From Erwinia_E haradaeae_E (lineage in GTDB: Bacteria > Pseudomonadota > Gammaproteobacteria > Enterobacterales > Enterobacteriaceae), in assembly GCF_900699015.1 (NCBI RefSeq), contig NZ_LR217737.1, positions 434,001 to 498,000 of the forward strand: a DNA stretch of 64,000 nucleotides, read 5' to 3'. Shown one piece after another: positions 8,572-16,088 of the stretch. Within the stretch, counting starts at the first letter, position 1, and every line of letters begins with the position of its first letter. The translations under genes were made by a program, and so were the position numbers. The notes beneath the pieces were generated by a model. That model was not told the DNA's origin and searched no databases. It saw only the letters and a program-made list of their open reading frames with translations.

Positions 8572-8982
8572 ATGTTACAACCAAAGCGTACTAAATTTCG
8601 TAAAATGCACAAAGGCCGTAATCGTGGTCTAGCGCAGGGTACGGATATTAGCTTCGGTGTTTTTGGTTTGAAAGCTATAGACCGTGGTCGACTTACTGCT
8701 CGACAGATTGAAGCAGCACGTCGCGCTATGACTCGCGCTGTTAAACGCCAAGGTCAAATTTGGATTCGCGTGTTCCCAGATAAACCAATTACTCAGAAAC
8801 CACTAGAGGTGCGTATGGGGAAAGGTAAGGGCAATGTAGAGTATTGGGTGGCCCTTATTCAGCCTGGTAAAGTGTTATATGAAATTAATGGTGTATCAGA
8901 AGAGTTAGCTCGGGAGGCCTGTAAATTAGCGGCATCTAAATTATCCATTAAAACCATTTTTATAACTAAAACGGTGATGTAA
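8572..8982 (+). CDS. rplP: 50S ribosomal protein L16
   Basis: L16 helps place the CCA ends of A-site tRNA. The product is 136 residues, the E. coli length, with MLQPKRTKFRKMHKGRNRG at the start and the RVFPDKPIT and RMGKGKGNVEYWVA blocks. The stop TAA shares its last A with the rpmC ATG, so the two genes are probably translationally coupled. Confidence 0.98.
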   Translation: MLQPKRTKFRKMHKGRNRGLAQGTDISFGVFGLKAIDRGRLTARQIEAARRAMTRAVKRQGQIWIRVFPDKPITQKPLEVRMGKGKGNVEYWVALIQPGKVLYEINGVSEELAREACKLAASKLSIKTIFITKTVM

Positions 8983-9173
8983 TGAGAGAAATGGAAGTCT
9001 ATAAAAAAAACGTAGAAGAGCTAAATAGTCAACTATGTAAATTATTACAAGAACAATTTAGCTTGCGTATGCAAGCACGGTCTAATCAGTGCAAGAAAAC
9101 TCATGTTTTTAAGCAGGTTCGTCGTAAAATTGCACGGATTAAGACTTTATTAACTCAAAAGGCAGGGACGTGA
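8982..9173 (+). CDS. rpmC: 50S ribosomal protein L29
   Basis: L29 lies beside L23 at the tunnel exit. The product is 63 residues, the E. coli length. The LLQEQFSLRMQA segment and the KTLLTQKAGT end match the family; residues 1-8 have diverged. It is joined to both neighbours by 1-nt overlaps (TAATG with rplP, TGATG with rpsQ). Confidence 0.95.
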   Translation: MREMEVYKKNVEELNSQLCKLLQEQFSLRMQARSNQCKKTHVFKQVRRKIARIKTLLTQKAGT

Positions 9174-9427
9174 TGACCGATAAAATCCGTACTTTGCAAG
9201 GCAGAGTAATGAGTAACAAGATGGAGAAATCTATTGTTGTAGCCATTGAACGATTTGTGAAACACCCAGTATACGGAAAATTTATAAAGCGTACGACAAA
9301 ATTACATGCGCATGATGAGAAGAATGAATGTAATATAGGTGATATAGTTAGTATTCGTGAATGTCGTCCATTGTCTAAGACTAAATCTTGGACTCTGGTC
9401 TCTGTTATCGAAAAAGCAATCTTGTAG
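9173..9427 (+). CDS. rpsQ: 30S ribosomal protein S17
   Basis: S17 is a primary binder of 16S rRNA 5' domain helices. The product is 84 residues from the ATG at 9173 (MTDKIRTLQGRV), exactly the E. coli length. A GTG at 9170 is also in frame but would add one residue. It is the last gene of the S10 operon; a GC-rich hairpin and the spc promoter follow. Confidence 0.97.
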   Translation: MTDKIRTLQGRVMSNKMEKSIVVAIERFVKHPVYGKFIKRTTKLHAHDEKNECNIGDIVSIRECRPLSKTKSWTLVSVIEKAIL

Positions 9428-9454
9428 CAGGGTTTTCTATGATAAAAAGTTTAG

Positions 9455-9480
9455 ATCAACGGCTCCGACGAGCCGTTGAT
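9455..9480 (+). terminator. Hairpin after rpsQ, probable S10 operon terminator
   Basis: A perfect 10-bp stem (ATCAACGGCT 9455-9464, AGCCGTTGAT 9471-9480) closes a six-base loop, CCGACG. It lies 27 bp after the rpsQ stop and just before the spc promoter. The U tract after it is broken (TATTTCTATC), so it may be a leaky terminator or attenuator. It is one of the few GC-rich stretches outside genes. Confidence 0.65.
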
Positions 9481-9487
9481 TATTTCT

Positions 9488-9520
9488 ATCTATACAAGAC
9501 TAGCAGTGTTATAATATTTT
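9488..9520 (+). promoter_or_regulatory. spc operon promoter (Pspc)
   Basis: A TATAAT box at 9510-9515 sits in the string GTGTTATAAT, which also forms the -10 region of the E. coli spc promoter as I recall it. It lies 82 bp before rplN, in the same place relative to rpsQ and rplN. The -35 region is AT-rich and weak, so only the -10 box is firmly placed. Confidence 0.65.
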
Positions 9521-9597
9521 TTACGTCCAAAAATGGCGGTGTACTGACTGGATTTAGAAAGTCTAAAAGTAGTAATTGAACTAAGCGGAGTACGACA

Positions 9598-9969
9598 ATG
9601 ATCCAAGAACAGACTATGCTAAGCGTGGCCGATAATTCTGGTGCACGGCGCGTTATGTGTATCAAAGTTCTAGGCGGCTCTGGCCGCCGTTATGCGGGGA
9701 TAGGAGACATTATTAAGATCACTATTAAGGAAGCAATACCACGTGGAAAAGTTAAAAAAGGTGATGTATTAAAAGCAGTTGTTGTTCGAACTAGAAAAGG
9801 TATTCGTCGTCCAGATGGTTCTGTAATTCGTTTCGATGGTAATGCATGTGTTATATTAAATAATCAAAGTGAACAGCCTATCGGAACACGAATTTTTGGT
9901 CCTATAACTCGTGAATTGCGTTGTGAGAGGTTTATGAAAATTATTTCTCTAGCACCAGAAGTTCTGTAA
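9598..9969 (+). CDS. rplN: 50S ribosomal protein L14
   Basis: L14 forms an intersubunit bridge and is the binding site of the silencing factor RsfS. The product is 123 residues, as in E. coli, from MIQEQTMLSVADNSGARRVMC to ISLAPEVL. GCGGAG precedes the ATG. It is the first gene of the spc operon, with its own promoter upstream. Confidence 0.98.
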   Translation: MIQEQTMLSVADNSGARRVMCIKVLGGSGRRYAGIGDIIKITIKEAIPRGKVKKGDVLKAVVVRTRKGIRRPDGSVIRFDGNACVILNNQSEQPIGTRIFGPITRELRCERFMKIISLAPEVL

Positions 9970-9978
9970 GGAGTATAA

Positions 9979-10290
9979 ATGGCAGCTAAAATCAGACGTG
10001 GTGACACAGTGATTGTATTAACTGGAAAAGAGAAAGGAAAACGAGGAACAGTCACATCTGTTCTAGTTGAAGGAAAGGTTATTGTTGAGGGAATTAACTT
10101 AATTAAAAAACACCAGAAACCTTCTTCATCCTTAAATCAACCAGGTGGAATCGCTACTAAAGAAGCACCTATTCATATTTCTAACGTTGCGCTCTTTAAC
10201 TTAGAAACCGGTAAGCCAGATCGAATAGGATTTAGGTTTGAGGCTAGGAAAAAAGTTCGTTTTTTTAAGTCAAATAGTAAAATAATTTAG
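9979..10290 (+). CDS. rplX: 50S ribosomal protein L24
   Basis: L24 starts folding of the 23S rRNA 5' domain. The product is 103 residues (104 in E. coli) with the KOW motif GDTVIVLTGKEKGKRG at residues about 8-23 and the EAPIHISNVAL segment. The C-terminal end RFFKSNSKII has drifted. AAGGAG precedes the ATG. Confidence 0.97.
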   Translation: MAAKIRRGDTVIVLTGKEKGKRGTVTSVLVEGKVIVEGINLIKKHQKPSSSLNQPGGIATKEAPIHISNVALFNLETGKPDRIGFRFEARKKVRFFKSNSKII

Positions 10291-10309
10291 TAAGTTGGAG
10301 CAGTAAACC

Positions 10310-10849
10310 ATGGCGGAATTGCATGATTTTTATAAGAAGAAAGTCGTGAAACAATTTATGACTGATTTTCACTACCGCTCTCCTATGAGAGTGCCTCGAG
10401 TTGAGAAGATTACTTTAAATATGGGTGTGGGTGAATCTATTTCTGACAAAAAACTATTAGATAGTGCAGTAGCTGATTTAACAGCAATATCTGGTCAAAA
10501 GCCCTTGATCACTAAAGCACGCAAATCAATTGCAGGTTTTAAAATTCGTCAGGATTATCCAATTGGTTGCAAAGTAACACTTCGTGGTGAGCGAATGTGG
10601 GAATTTTTAGAACGCCTTATTTCTATTGCTATTCCACGCATTCGTGATTTTCGAGGTCTCTCTATTAAGTCTTTTGATGGCTATGGAAATTATAGTATAG
10701 GGGTTCGTGAGCAGATTATTTTTCCTGAAATTAATTATGATCAAGTGGATCGTGTTCGTGGAATGGATATTACAATCACTACTACTGCAAAATCTGATAA
10801 TGAAGGCCTGGCGTTGTTAGAAGCATTTCATTTTCCATTCCGTAAATAA
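10310..10849 (+). CDS. rplE: 50S ribosomal protein L5
   Basis: L5 binds 5S rRNA and contacts P-site tRNA. The product is 179 residues, the E. coli length, with NMGVGE, KARKSIAGFKIRQ and GMDITITTTAKSDNEG conserved. GGAGCAG precedes the ATG. In E. coli the S8 repressor site of this operon overlaps the start of this gene. I did not try to prove that fold here. Confidence 0.98.
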   Translation: MAELHDFYKKKVVKQFMTDFHYRSPMRVPRVEKITLNMGVGESISDKKLLDSAVADLTAISGQKPLITKARKSIAGFKIRQDYPIGCKVTLRGERMWEFLERLISIAIPRIRDFRGLSIKSFDGYGNYSIGVREQIIFPEINYDQVDRVRGMDITITTTAKSDNEGLALLEAFHFPFRK

Positions 10850-10862
10850 GGGGTAGACTCTT

Positions 10863-11168
10863 ATGGCTAAGAAAGCATTAAAAGAACGCGAGATTCTTCG
10901 TGTTAAAACAGCTAACAAGTATAGAGTAAAACGTGAAGAACTCAAATCTGTTATTTCTGGTTTGAATACTTCAACTGAAGACCGATGGAATGCTATGCTA
11001 AAGTTACAAACTTTACCACGTGATTCTAGCCCTTCTCGTCAACGAAACCGATGTCGCCAAACTGGCCGACCACATGGTTATGTAGGTAAATTCGGATTAA
11101 GCCGGATGAAATTGCGTGAAGCTGCTATGCGGGGTGAAGTACCTGGTTTGAAAAAAGCTAGTTGGTAG
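10863..11168 (+). CDS. rpsN: 30S ribosomal protein S14
   Basis: S14 is a 30S head protein beside S3 and S10. The product is 101 residues, the long zinc-free form typical of Enterobacterales, ending GLKKASW. The RQRNRCRQTGRPHG block is intact. GGGGTAG precedes the ATG. It lies between rplE and rpsH. Confidence 0.98.
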   Translation: MAKKALKEREILRVKTANKYRVKREELKSVISGLNTSTEDRWNAMLKLQTLPRDSSPSRQRNRCRQTGRPHGYVGKFGLSRMKLREAAMRGEVPGLKKASW

Positions 11169-11197
11169 TATTACCTATATAATAGGAGTAAGTGTAA

Positions 11198-11590
11198 ATG
11201 AGTATGCAAGATCCAATCGCTGATATGCTGACTCGTATTCGTAATGGACAGTCTGCAAATAAAGTTTTTGTTAGAATTCCTGGTTCTAGATTAAAAGTGG
11301 CAATTGCTAAGGTATTAAAGGAAGAAGGGTATATTACAGAATACAAGACTAAAGGTAGTTCTCGATCAGAATTAGAGCTAACTCTTAAGTATTTTCAAGG
11401 AAAGGCTGTTGTTGAAAATATTCAGCGTGTTAGTCGTCCTGGATTAAGAATTTTTAAACGTAAAGATGCATTACCAAAAGTGATGGCTGGTCTAGGTATC
11501 GCTATAGTTTCTACTTCTAAGGGTGTCGTGACTGATCGTATAGCTAGAGAGCTTGGTCTCGGCGGCGAAATTATTTGCTATGTAGCGTAA
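11198..11590 (+). CDS. rpsH: 30S ribosomal protein S8
   Basis: S8 binds the central domain of 16S rRNA and in E. coli is the translational repressor of the spc operon. The product is 130 residues, as in E. coli, starting MSMQDPIADMLTRIRNGQ and ending GGEIICYVA. The STSKGVVTDRIAR RNA-binding segment is conserved. AGGAG precedes the ATG. Confidence 0.98.
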   Translation: MSMQDPIADMLTRIRNGQSANKVFVRIPGSRLKVAIAKVLKEEGYITEYKTKGSSRSELELTLKYFQGKAVVENIQRVSRPGLRIFKRKDALPKVMAGLGIAIVSTSKGVVTDRIARELGLGGEIICYVA

Positions 11591-11602
11591 TCGGAGAGGG
11601 AG

Positions 11603-12136
11603 ATGTCTCGTGTTGCTAAAGCACCTATTATAATTCCTACTGAAATAGAGGTAGGAATAAACGGTCAGGTTATTTCGATTAAGGGTATGAAATACGAGTT
11701 AATTCGAACACTTCATCAAGCCGTAGAAGTCAAGAGATCTAAAGGTTCTTTAATTTTTTCTCCACGAAAAGGTTTTCTTGATGGTTGGGCTCAGGCAGGT
11801 ACTTCTCGTGCCTTAGTTAATTCTATGATACTTGGTGTAACCTGTGGTTTTGTTAAAAAAATACAGCTAGTTGGCGTAGGTTATCGTGTTAGTCTTAAAG
11901 AAAATAGATTAAACTTATCTTTAGGATTATCTCATCTGATTGAACATATCCTTCCGGAAGGTATTAGTGCAGAATGTTTAAGTCAGACAGAAATTCTCTT
12001 AAGAGGTGCTGACAAGCAATTGTTAGGGCAGGTTGCATCTGATCTTCGTGCCTATCGTCCCCCTGAACCTTATAAAGGAAAAGGGATTCGTTATGTTAAT
12101 GAAACTGTACGTAGTAAAGAAGCCAAGAAGAAGTAA
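11603..12136 (+). CDS. rplF: 50S ribosomal protein L6
   Basis: L6 lies near the factor-binding site of the 50S subunit. The product is 177 residues, the E. coli length. The C-terminal signature RPPEPYKGKGIRYVNE is intact, while the N-terminal half has diverged noticeably. GAGAGGGAG precedes the ATG, 12 bp after rpsH. Confidence 0.98.
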   Translation: MSRVAKAPIIIPTEIEVGINGQVISIKGMKYELIRTLHQAVEVKRSKGSLIFSPRKGFLDGWAQAGTSRALVNSMILGVTCGFVKKIQLVGVGYRVSLKENRLNLSLGLSHLIEHILPEGISAECLSQTEILLRGADKQLLGQVASDLRAYRPPEPYKGKGIRYVNETVRSKEAKKK

Positions 12137-12145
12137 GGTGATATT

Positions 12146-12499
12146 ATGGATAAAAAATCTGCCCGTCTGAGAAGAGCAACTCGCATTCGGTGTAAGCTGA
12201 AAGCGCTTGGTGCTATTCGATTAGTTGTTCACCGTACTCCACGTCATATTTATGCACAAATAATTGCTTCAAGTGGATCAGCTGTGTTGGTATCAGCTTC
12301 TACAGTAGAAAAAGTTATTCGTGAAAAATTAATATATACTGGAAACAAAGATGCTGCGGTAGAGGTTGGAAAAATAATTGCTAAACGAGCTCTTGGACAA
12401 GGCATTGATCGTGTGTCTTTCGATCGATCTGGTTTCAAGTACCATGGTCGTATCCAGGTGTTAGCGGATTCTGCTCGTGAAGCTGGTTTACTGTTATAA
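12146..12499 (+). CDS. rplR: 50S ribosomal protein L18
   Basis: L18 brings 5S rRNA into the large subunit together with L5. The product is 117 residues, as in E. coli, beginning MDKKSARLRRATRIRCK and ending ADSAREAGLLL. The FDRSGFKYHGR 5S-binding block is present. AAGGTGA precedes the ATG. Confidence 0.98.
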   Translation: MDKKSARLRRATRIRCKLKALGAIRLVVHRTPRHIYAQIIASSGSAVLVSASTVEKVIREKLIYTGNKDAAVEVGKIIAKRALGQGIDRVSFDRSGFKYHGRIQVLADSAREAGLLL

Positions 12500-12514
12500 G
12501 CTATGAGGCGTAAG

Positions 12515-13018
12515 ATGGTACACATCGAAAAACAAGTTGGTGAACTGCAGGAAAAACTAATCTCTGTAAATCGTGTTTCTAAAACTGTTAAAGGCGGTCG
12601 TATTTTTTCTTTCACAGCATTAACTGTAGTTGGGGATGGTAATGGTCGTATGGGTTTTGGGTATGGCAAAGCACGTGAAGTTCCAGCAGCCATTCAGAAA
12701 GCAATGGAAAAAGCACGTCGTAATATGATCATTGTTTCTTTAAATAACGGGACATTACAACATGCTGTAAAAGGGTTTCATACAGGTTCACATGTCTTCA
12801 TGAAGCCTGCTTCAGAAGGCACTGGTATTATTGCAGGTGGTGCAATGCGCGCGGTGCTAGAAGTTACTGGTGTACATAATGTTTTAGCTAAAACTTATGG
12901 CTCTACTAATCCAATCAATGTAGTGCGTGCAACTTTAGATGGTCTGATAAAAATGAAGTCCCCTGAAGCTGTTGCAAGCAAGCGTGGTAAGTCAATTTTA
13001 GATATTGTGGGATACTAA
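12515..13018 (+). CDS. rpsE: 30S ribosomal protein S5
   Basis: S5 takes part in decoding fidelity and in the mRNA entry helicase site. The product is 167 residues, as in E. coli. The ATG at 12515 (MVHIEKQVGELQEKL) with GAGG at 12505-12508 is preferred over the ATG at 12503, which adds four residues and would include that box. The spectinomycin-loop region VSKTVKGGRIF is intact. Confidence 0.97.
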   Translation: MVHIEKQVGELQEKLISVNRVSKTVKGGRIFSFTALTVVGDGNGRMGFGYGKAREVPAAIQKAMEKARRNMIIVSLNNGTLQHAVKGFHTGSHVFMKPASEGTGIIAGGAMRAVLEVTGVHNVLAKTYGSTNPINVVRATLDGLIKMKSPEAVASKRGKSILDIVGY

Positions 13019-13020
13019 TT

Positions 13021-13209
13021 ATGTCTAAAACTATTCAGATTACTCAAACTCGAAGTTCTATCGGTTGTTTACCTAAACAAAAGGCAACATTACTTGGATT
13101 AGGGTTGCGTCGTATTCATCAGACTGTAGAGCATAATGACACACCATCTATTCGTGGTATGATAAATGCGATTTCTCATATGATTTCAATAAAAGAAAAA
13201 GAGGTTTAA
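13021..13209 (+). CDS. rpmD: 50S ribosomal protein L30
   Basis: L30 is a small 50S protein that is often dispensable. The product is 62 residues (59 in E. coli), with ITQTRSSIGCLPKQKATLLG and LGLRRI conserved. The last 10 residues are unlike the family and slightly longer, as if the original stop had been lost. It begins 2 bp after rpsE. Confidence 0.95.
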   Translation: MSKTIQITQTRSSIGCLPKQKATLLGLGLRRIHQTVEHNDTPSIRGMINAISHMISIKEKEV

Positions 13210-13212
13210 AAG

Positions 13213-13647
13213 ATGTACTTAAATACCCTATCCCCGGCTGACGGATCTAAAGGTACGCGTAAACGTCTTGGGCGGGGTATTGGATCTGGTCTTGGAAAGA
13301 CTGCAGGACGAGGTCATAAAGGACAAAAATCACGTTCTGGTGGGGGGGCTCATCGTGGGTTTGAAGGTGGACAGATGCCTCTGTATCGGCGCCTACCTAA
13401 ATTTGGTTTTATATCCAGAAAATCAATGATTACTGCAGAAGTCCGTTTATCTGATTTAGCTAAAATTAAGGGTGATTTAATTGAGTTAAATTCTTTAAAA
13501 GAAGCTCGACTTATAGGTATAAAAATAAAGTTTGTAAAAGTTATTATGTCTGGCCCAATTTCTGAGCCAGTATCCATTCGCGGTTTACGTGTTACCAAAG
13601 GTGCACGGTCTGCTATTCAAAAGGTTGGCGGTACAATTGAGGAATAA
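13213..13647 (+). CDS. rplO: 50S ribosomal protein L15
   Basis: L15 is a late assembly protein of the 50S subunit. The product is 144 residues, the E. coli length. The glycine-rich basic N-terminal extension (GKTAGRGHKGQKSRSGGG region) threads into 23S rRNA in the family. The end SAIQKVGGTIEE is normal. Its 3' end probably overlaps the start of secY by 11 bp. Confidence 0.97.
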   Translation: MYLNTLSPADGSKGTRKRLGRGIGSGLGKTAGRGHKGQKSRSGGGAHRGFEGGQMPLYRRLPKFGFISRKSMITAEVRLSDLAKIKGDLIELNSLKEARLIGIKIKFVKVIMSGPISEPVSIRGLRVTKGARSAIQKVGGTIEE

Positions 13648-14989
13648 TCACTCGAAGTTATCTAAGAAGATAAAATTCGATCTTTTAAGTCAAAAAAGTA
13701 GTGTTGATGAACTAAAATCTAGAGTTTTATTTGTTCTAATAGCTCTGGTTGTCTTTCGTATTGGTTCTTTTATTCCAATTCCAGGTTTAGACGTCACCAT
13801 TCTTTCGAATCTTCTTGAACAACAACGTGGCACTATTCTTGAAATGTTTAATATGTTTTCTGGTGGTGCTTTAAATCGTGCATCTGTTTTTGCACTAGGG
13901 ATTATGCCATATATTTCGGCATCAATTATCATTCATTTAATGAGTATAGTGCATCCATATCTAGCTGAAATTAAAAAAGAAGGGGAAATTGGGCGTCGTA
14001 AGATTGCTCAATATACCCGTTATGCTACATTAATACTAGCTATTATTCAGTCCGTTGGAATAGCTGCTGGCTTACCTAATCTTCCTGGTATGCAAGGATT
14101 AGTGTTACACCAAGATCTCTCTTTCTACATCACTGCTATTTTAAGTTTAGTTACTGGAACCATGTTTTTAATGTGGTTAGGTGAGCAGATTACCGAGAGA
14201 GGTATAGGAAACGGTATTTCAATTATTATTTTTGCAGGTATTGTTGCGGGTCTTCCTCCTGCAATTGGTGATACTATTGAACAAGCAAGGCAAGGCGAAC
14301 TCAACTTTCTTTTATTGTTAATGGTTGTGATATTAGTATTTTCTGTGACTGGTTTTGTTGTATTTGTTGAACGTGGGCAGCGACGTATTATAGTGCATCA
14401 TGCACAGCGTCAGCAAGGCCGACGTGCATATGCTGAACATAGAACACATTTACCATTGAAAGTGAATATGGCTGGGGTTATACCGGCTATCTTTGCTTCT
14501 AGTTTGATATTACTACCAGCCACGATTTCTGCTTGGTTTGGTCGGGGAGCCGGTTGGGATTGGTTAACAGAAATTTCTATCTTGTTGCAACCTAACCAAC
14601 CTCTTTATTTGTTACTTTACACAGCAGCCATTATTTTTTTCTCTTTTTTTTATACAGCACTAGTTTTTAACCCACGAGAAACAGCTGATAATTTAAAAAA
14701 GTGTGGTGCATTTATACTTGGTGTGCGGCCAGGAGAGCAGACAGCAAAGTATATTAATAAAGTAATGATTCGCTTAACTCTGATTGGTGCGCTATATATT
14801 ACTTTTATTTGTTTAATTCCAGAGTTTTTACGGAATGCGATGAAAGTACCATTTTATTTTGGTGGCACTTCATTGCTGATTGTTGTAATTGTTATAATGG
14901 ATTTTATAGCTCAATTACAAACTTTACTAATGTCAAACCAATATGAATCAGTGTTAAAAAAAGCTCATTTAAAAGATTATAATGGCTAG
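13637..14989 (+). CDS. secY: Preprotein translocase subunit SecY
   Basis: SecY is the ten-helix channel of the inner-membrane Sec translocon. Homology to E. coli SecY (443 aa) is unbroken from about FDLLSQKSS to LKKAHLKDYNG. It includes the plug region, GEQITERGIGNGISIIIFAG, the cytosolic FVERGQRRI segment and LVFNPRETADNLKK. There is no ATG, GTG or TTG at the expected N terminus. The nearest usable start is TTG at 13637, overlapping rplO by 11 bp and giving 450 residues. An ATG at 13589 would add 16 more, read out of frame from rplO. ATA at 13670 would fit the family length best but is not a standard start. Confidence 0.93.
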   Translation: MRNNHSKLSKKIKFDLLSQKSSVDELKSRVLFVLIALVVFRIGSFIPIPGLDVTILSNLLEQQRGTILEMFNMFSGGALNRASVFALGIMPYISASIIIHLMSIVHPYLAEIKKEGEIGRRKIAQYTRYATLILAIIQSVGIAAGLPNLPGMQGLVLHQDLSFYITAILSLVTGTMFLMWLGEQITERGIGNGISIIIFAGIVAGLPPAIGDTIEQARQGELNFLLLLMVVILVFSVTGFVVFVERGQRRIIVHHAQRQQGRRAYAEHRTHLPLKVNMAGVIPAIFASSLILLPATISAWFGRGAGWDWLTEISILLQPNQPLYLLLYTAAIIFFSFFYTALVFNPRETADNLKKCGAFILGVRPGEQTAKYINKVMIRLTLIGALYITFICLIPEFLRNAMKVPFYFGGTSLLIVVIVIMDFIAQLQTLLMSNQYESVLKKAHLKDYNG

Positions 14990-15022
14990 TTAAAAGATCA
15001 AAGCAGTAATGGAGATTAAAAA

Positions 15023-15139
15023 ATGAAAGTATGTACTTCTGTTAAAAAATTATGTCGTCATTGTAAAATTATTCGAAGAAATCGCGTTGTTCGTGTAATT
15101 TGCAATGCTGAACCTAAGCATAAACAGAGACAAGGTTAA
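15023..15139 (+). CDS. rpmJ: 50S ribosomal protein L36
   Basis: A 38-codon gene encodes MKVCTSVKKLCRHCKII and ends EPKHKQRQG, matching E. coli L36 in length and sequence. The zinc ligands of the C+ form (C11, C14, C27 and H33) are present. GGAG precedes the ATG. It closes the spc operon, 33 bp after secY, and is followed by the alpha promoter. Confidence 0.97.
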   Translation: MKVCTSVKKLCRHCKIIRRNRVVRVICNAEPKHKQRQG

Positions 15140-15156
15140 TTAATCGTATATTTTTC

Positions 15157-15185
15157 TTGCAAAATTGAATGGAGCTGGATAGATT
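15157..15185 (+). promoter_or_regulatory. alpha operon promoter
   Basis: TTGCAA (15157-15162) and TAGATT (15180-15185) are separated by 17 bp. The surrounding bases, TTCTTGCAAA before and GAGCTGG-TAGATTA after, match my recollection of the E. coli alpha operon promoter between rpmJ and rpsM, down to the non-consensus boxes. Transcription would begin near 15192. Confidence 0.85.
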
Positions 15186-15191
15186 AACTAG

Positions 15192-15300
15192 TTCATATTT
15201 TAAATTTCTTTTCATTCTCATCATGGTACTTTAGAAAAGTACTGTTCAGATAGAGATATATTAGTTGTAGTGAATTAATAGGAGTGCATAGTGGCCCGTA
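15192..15300 (+). promoter_or_regulatory. alpha operon leader, probable S4 autoregulatory pseudoknot
   Basis: The roughly 100-nt leader and the GTG start of rpsM keep the layout of the E. coli S4-binding leader, a pseudoknot that spans the ribosome binding site. GTACTTT (15225-15231) and AAAAGTAC (15235-15242) form a clear hairpin, and TAGGAGTGCATAGTG at the start site matches E. coli. S4 binding itself is inferred from the family. Confidence 0.6.
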
Positions 15301-15647
15301 TAGCAGGCATCAACATTCCTGATCATCAACATACCGTAATTGCATTAACTACAATTTTCGGTATCGGAAGAACTCGTTCACAGTTAATCTGTAAAACAGC
15401 GAAGATCACCGAAAGTGTTAAGATCAGTGAGCTATCCGAAGAGAACATCGACATGCTGCGTGATGCAGTGTCCAAATTTGTTGTTGAAGGTGATCTTCGT
15501 CGTGAAGTCACCCTAAGCATTAAACGTCTGATGGATCTTGGGTGCTACCGCGGTTTACGCCATCGACGTGGATTACCAGTCCGCGGACAGCGTACTAAGA
15601 CTAATGCACGTACCCGCAAAGGTCCGCGTAAACCAATCAAAAAATAG
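15291..15647 (+). CDS. rpsM: 30S ribosomal protein S13
   Basis: S13 bridges the subunits and contacts P-site tRNA. The product is 118 residues, the E. coli length, beginning ARIAGINIPDHQHTVIAL after a GTG start and ending RKGPRKPIKK. Base composition is visibly more GC-rich and codon use closer to E. coli than in the genes around it. It is first gene of the alpha operon. Confidence 0.98.
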   Translation: MARIAGINIPDHQHTVIALTTIFGIGRTRSQLICKTAKITESVKISELSEENIDMLRDAVSKFVVEGDLRREVTLSIKRLMDLGCYRGLRHRRGLPVRGQRTKTNARTRKGPRKPIKK

Positions 15648-15663
15648 TCTGAGTGATTAAATA

Positions 15664-16053
15664 ATGGCAAAGGCACTAGTTCGTGCACGTAAGCGCTTAA
15701 GAAAGCAAGTATCTGATGGTGTTGCGCATATTCATGCGTCTTTTAACAACACCATTGTGACTATTACTGATCGTCAAGGTAATGCTTTAGGTTGGGCAAC
15801 AGCCGGCGGTTCTGGGTTTAGGGGGTCTCGTAAATCTACCCCATTTGCTGCACAGGTTGCCGCAGAACATTGTGCAGAAGTTGTAAAAGATTATGGAATT
15901 AAGAATTTAGAGGTTATGGTTAAGGGTCCAGGTCCAGGGCGAGAATCAACGATTCGTGCTTTGAATGCAGCAGGTTTTCGCATTACAAATATTACTGATG
16001 TGACTCCGATCCCTCATAATGGTTGTCGTCCACCTAAAAAACGTCGTGTATAA
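15664..16053 (+). CDS. rpsK: 30S ribosomal protein S11
   Basis: S11 forms part of the 30S platform near the Shine-Dalgarno helix. The product is 129 residues, as in E. coli. It is almost unchanged from VADGVAHIHASFNNT-type sequence to the end CRPPKKRRV. It lies 16 bp after rpsM. Confidence 0.98.
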   Translation: MAKALVRARKRLRKQVSDGVAHIHASFNNTIVTITDRQGNALGWATAGGSGFRGSRKSTPFAAQVAAEHCAEVVKDYGIKNLEVMVKGPGPGRESTIRALNAAGFRITNITDVTPIPHNGCRPPKKRRV

Positions 16054-16088
16054 GACCAACCACTTATTAAGGAATTCTAGAGACAAAC

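Noticed and set aside
9388..9579. 63-codon + strand frame across the rpsQ-rplN gap
   Set aside because: Overlaps rpsQ and runs through the S10 hairpin and the spc promoter. The promoter and hairpin explain the region.
12250..12693. 147-codon minus-strand frame across rplR and rpsE
   Set aside because: Antisense shadow of two ribosomal genes, with no start signal of its own.
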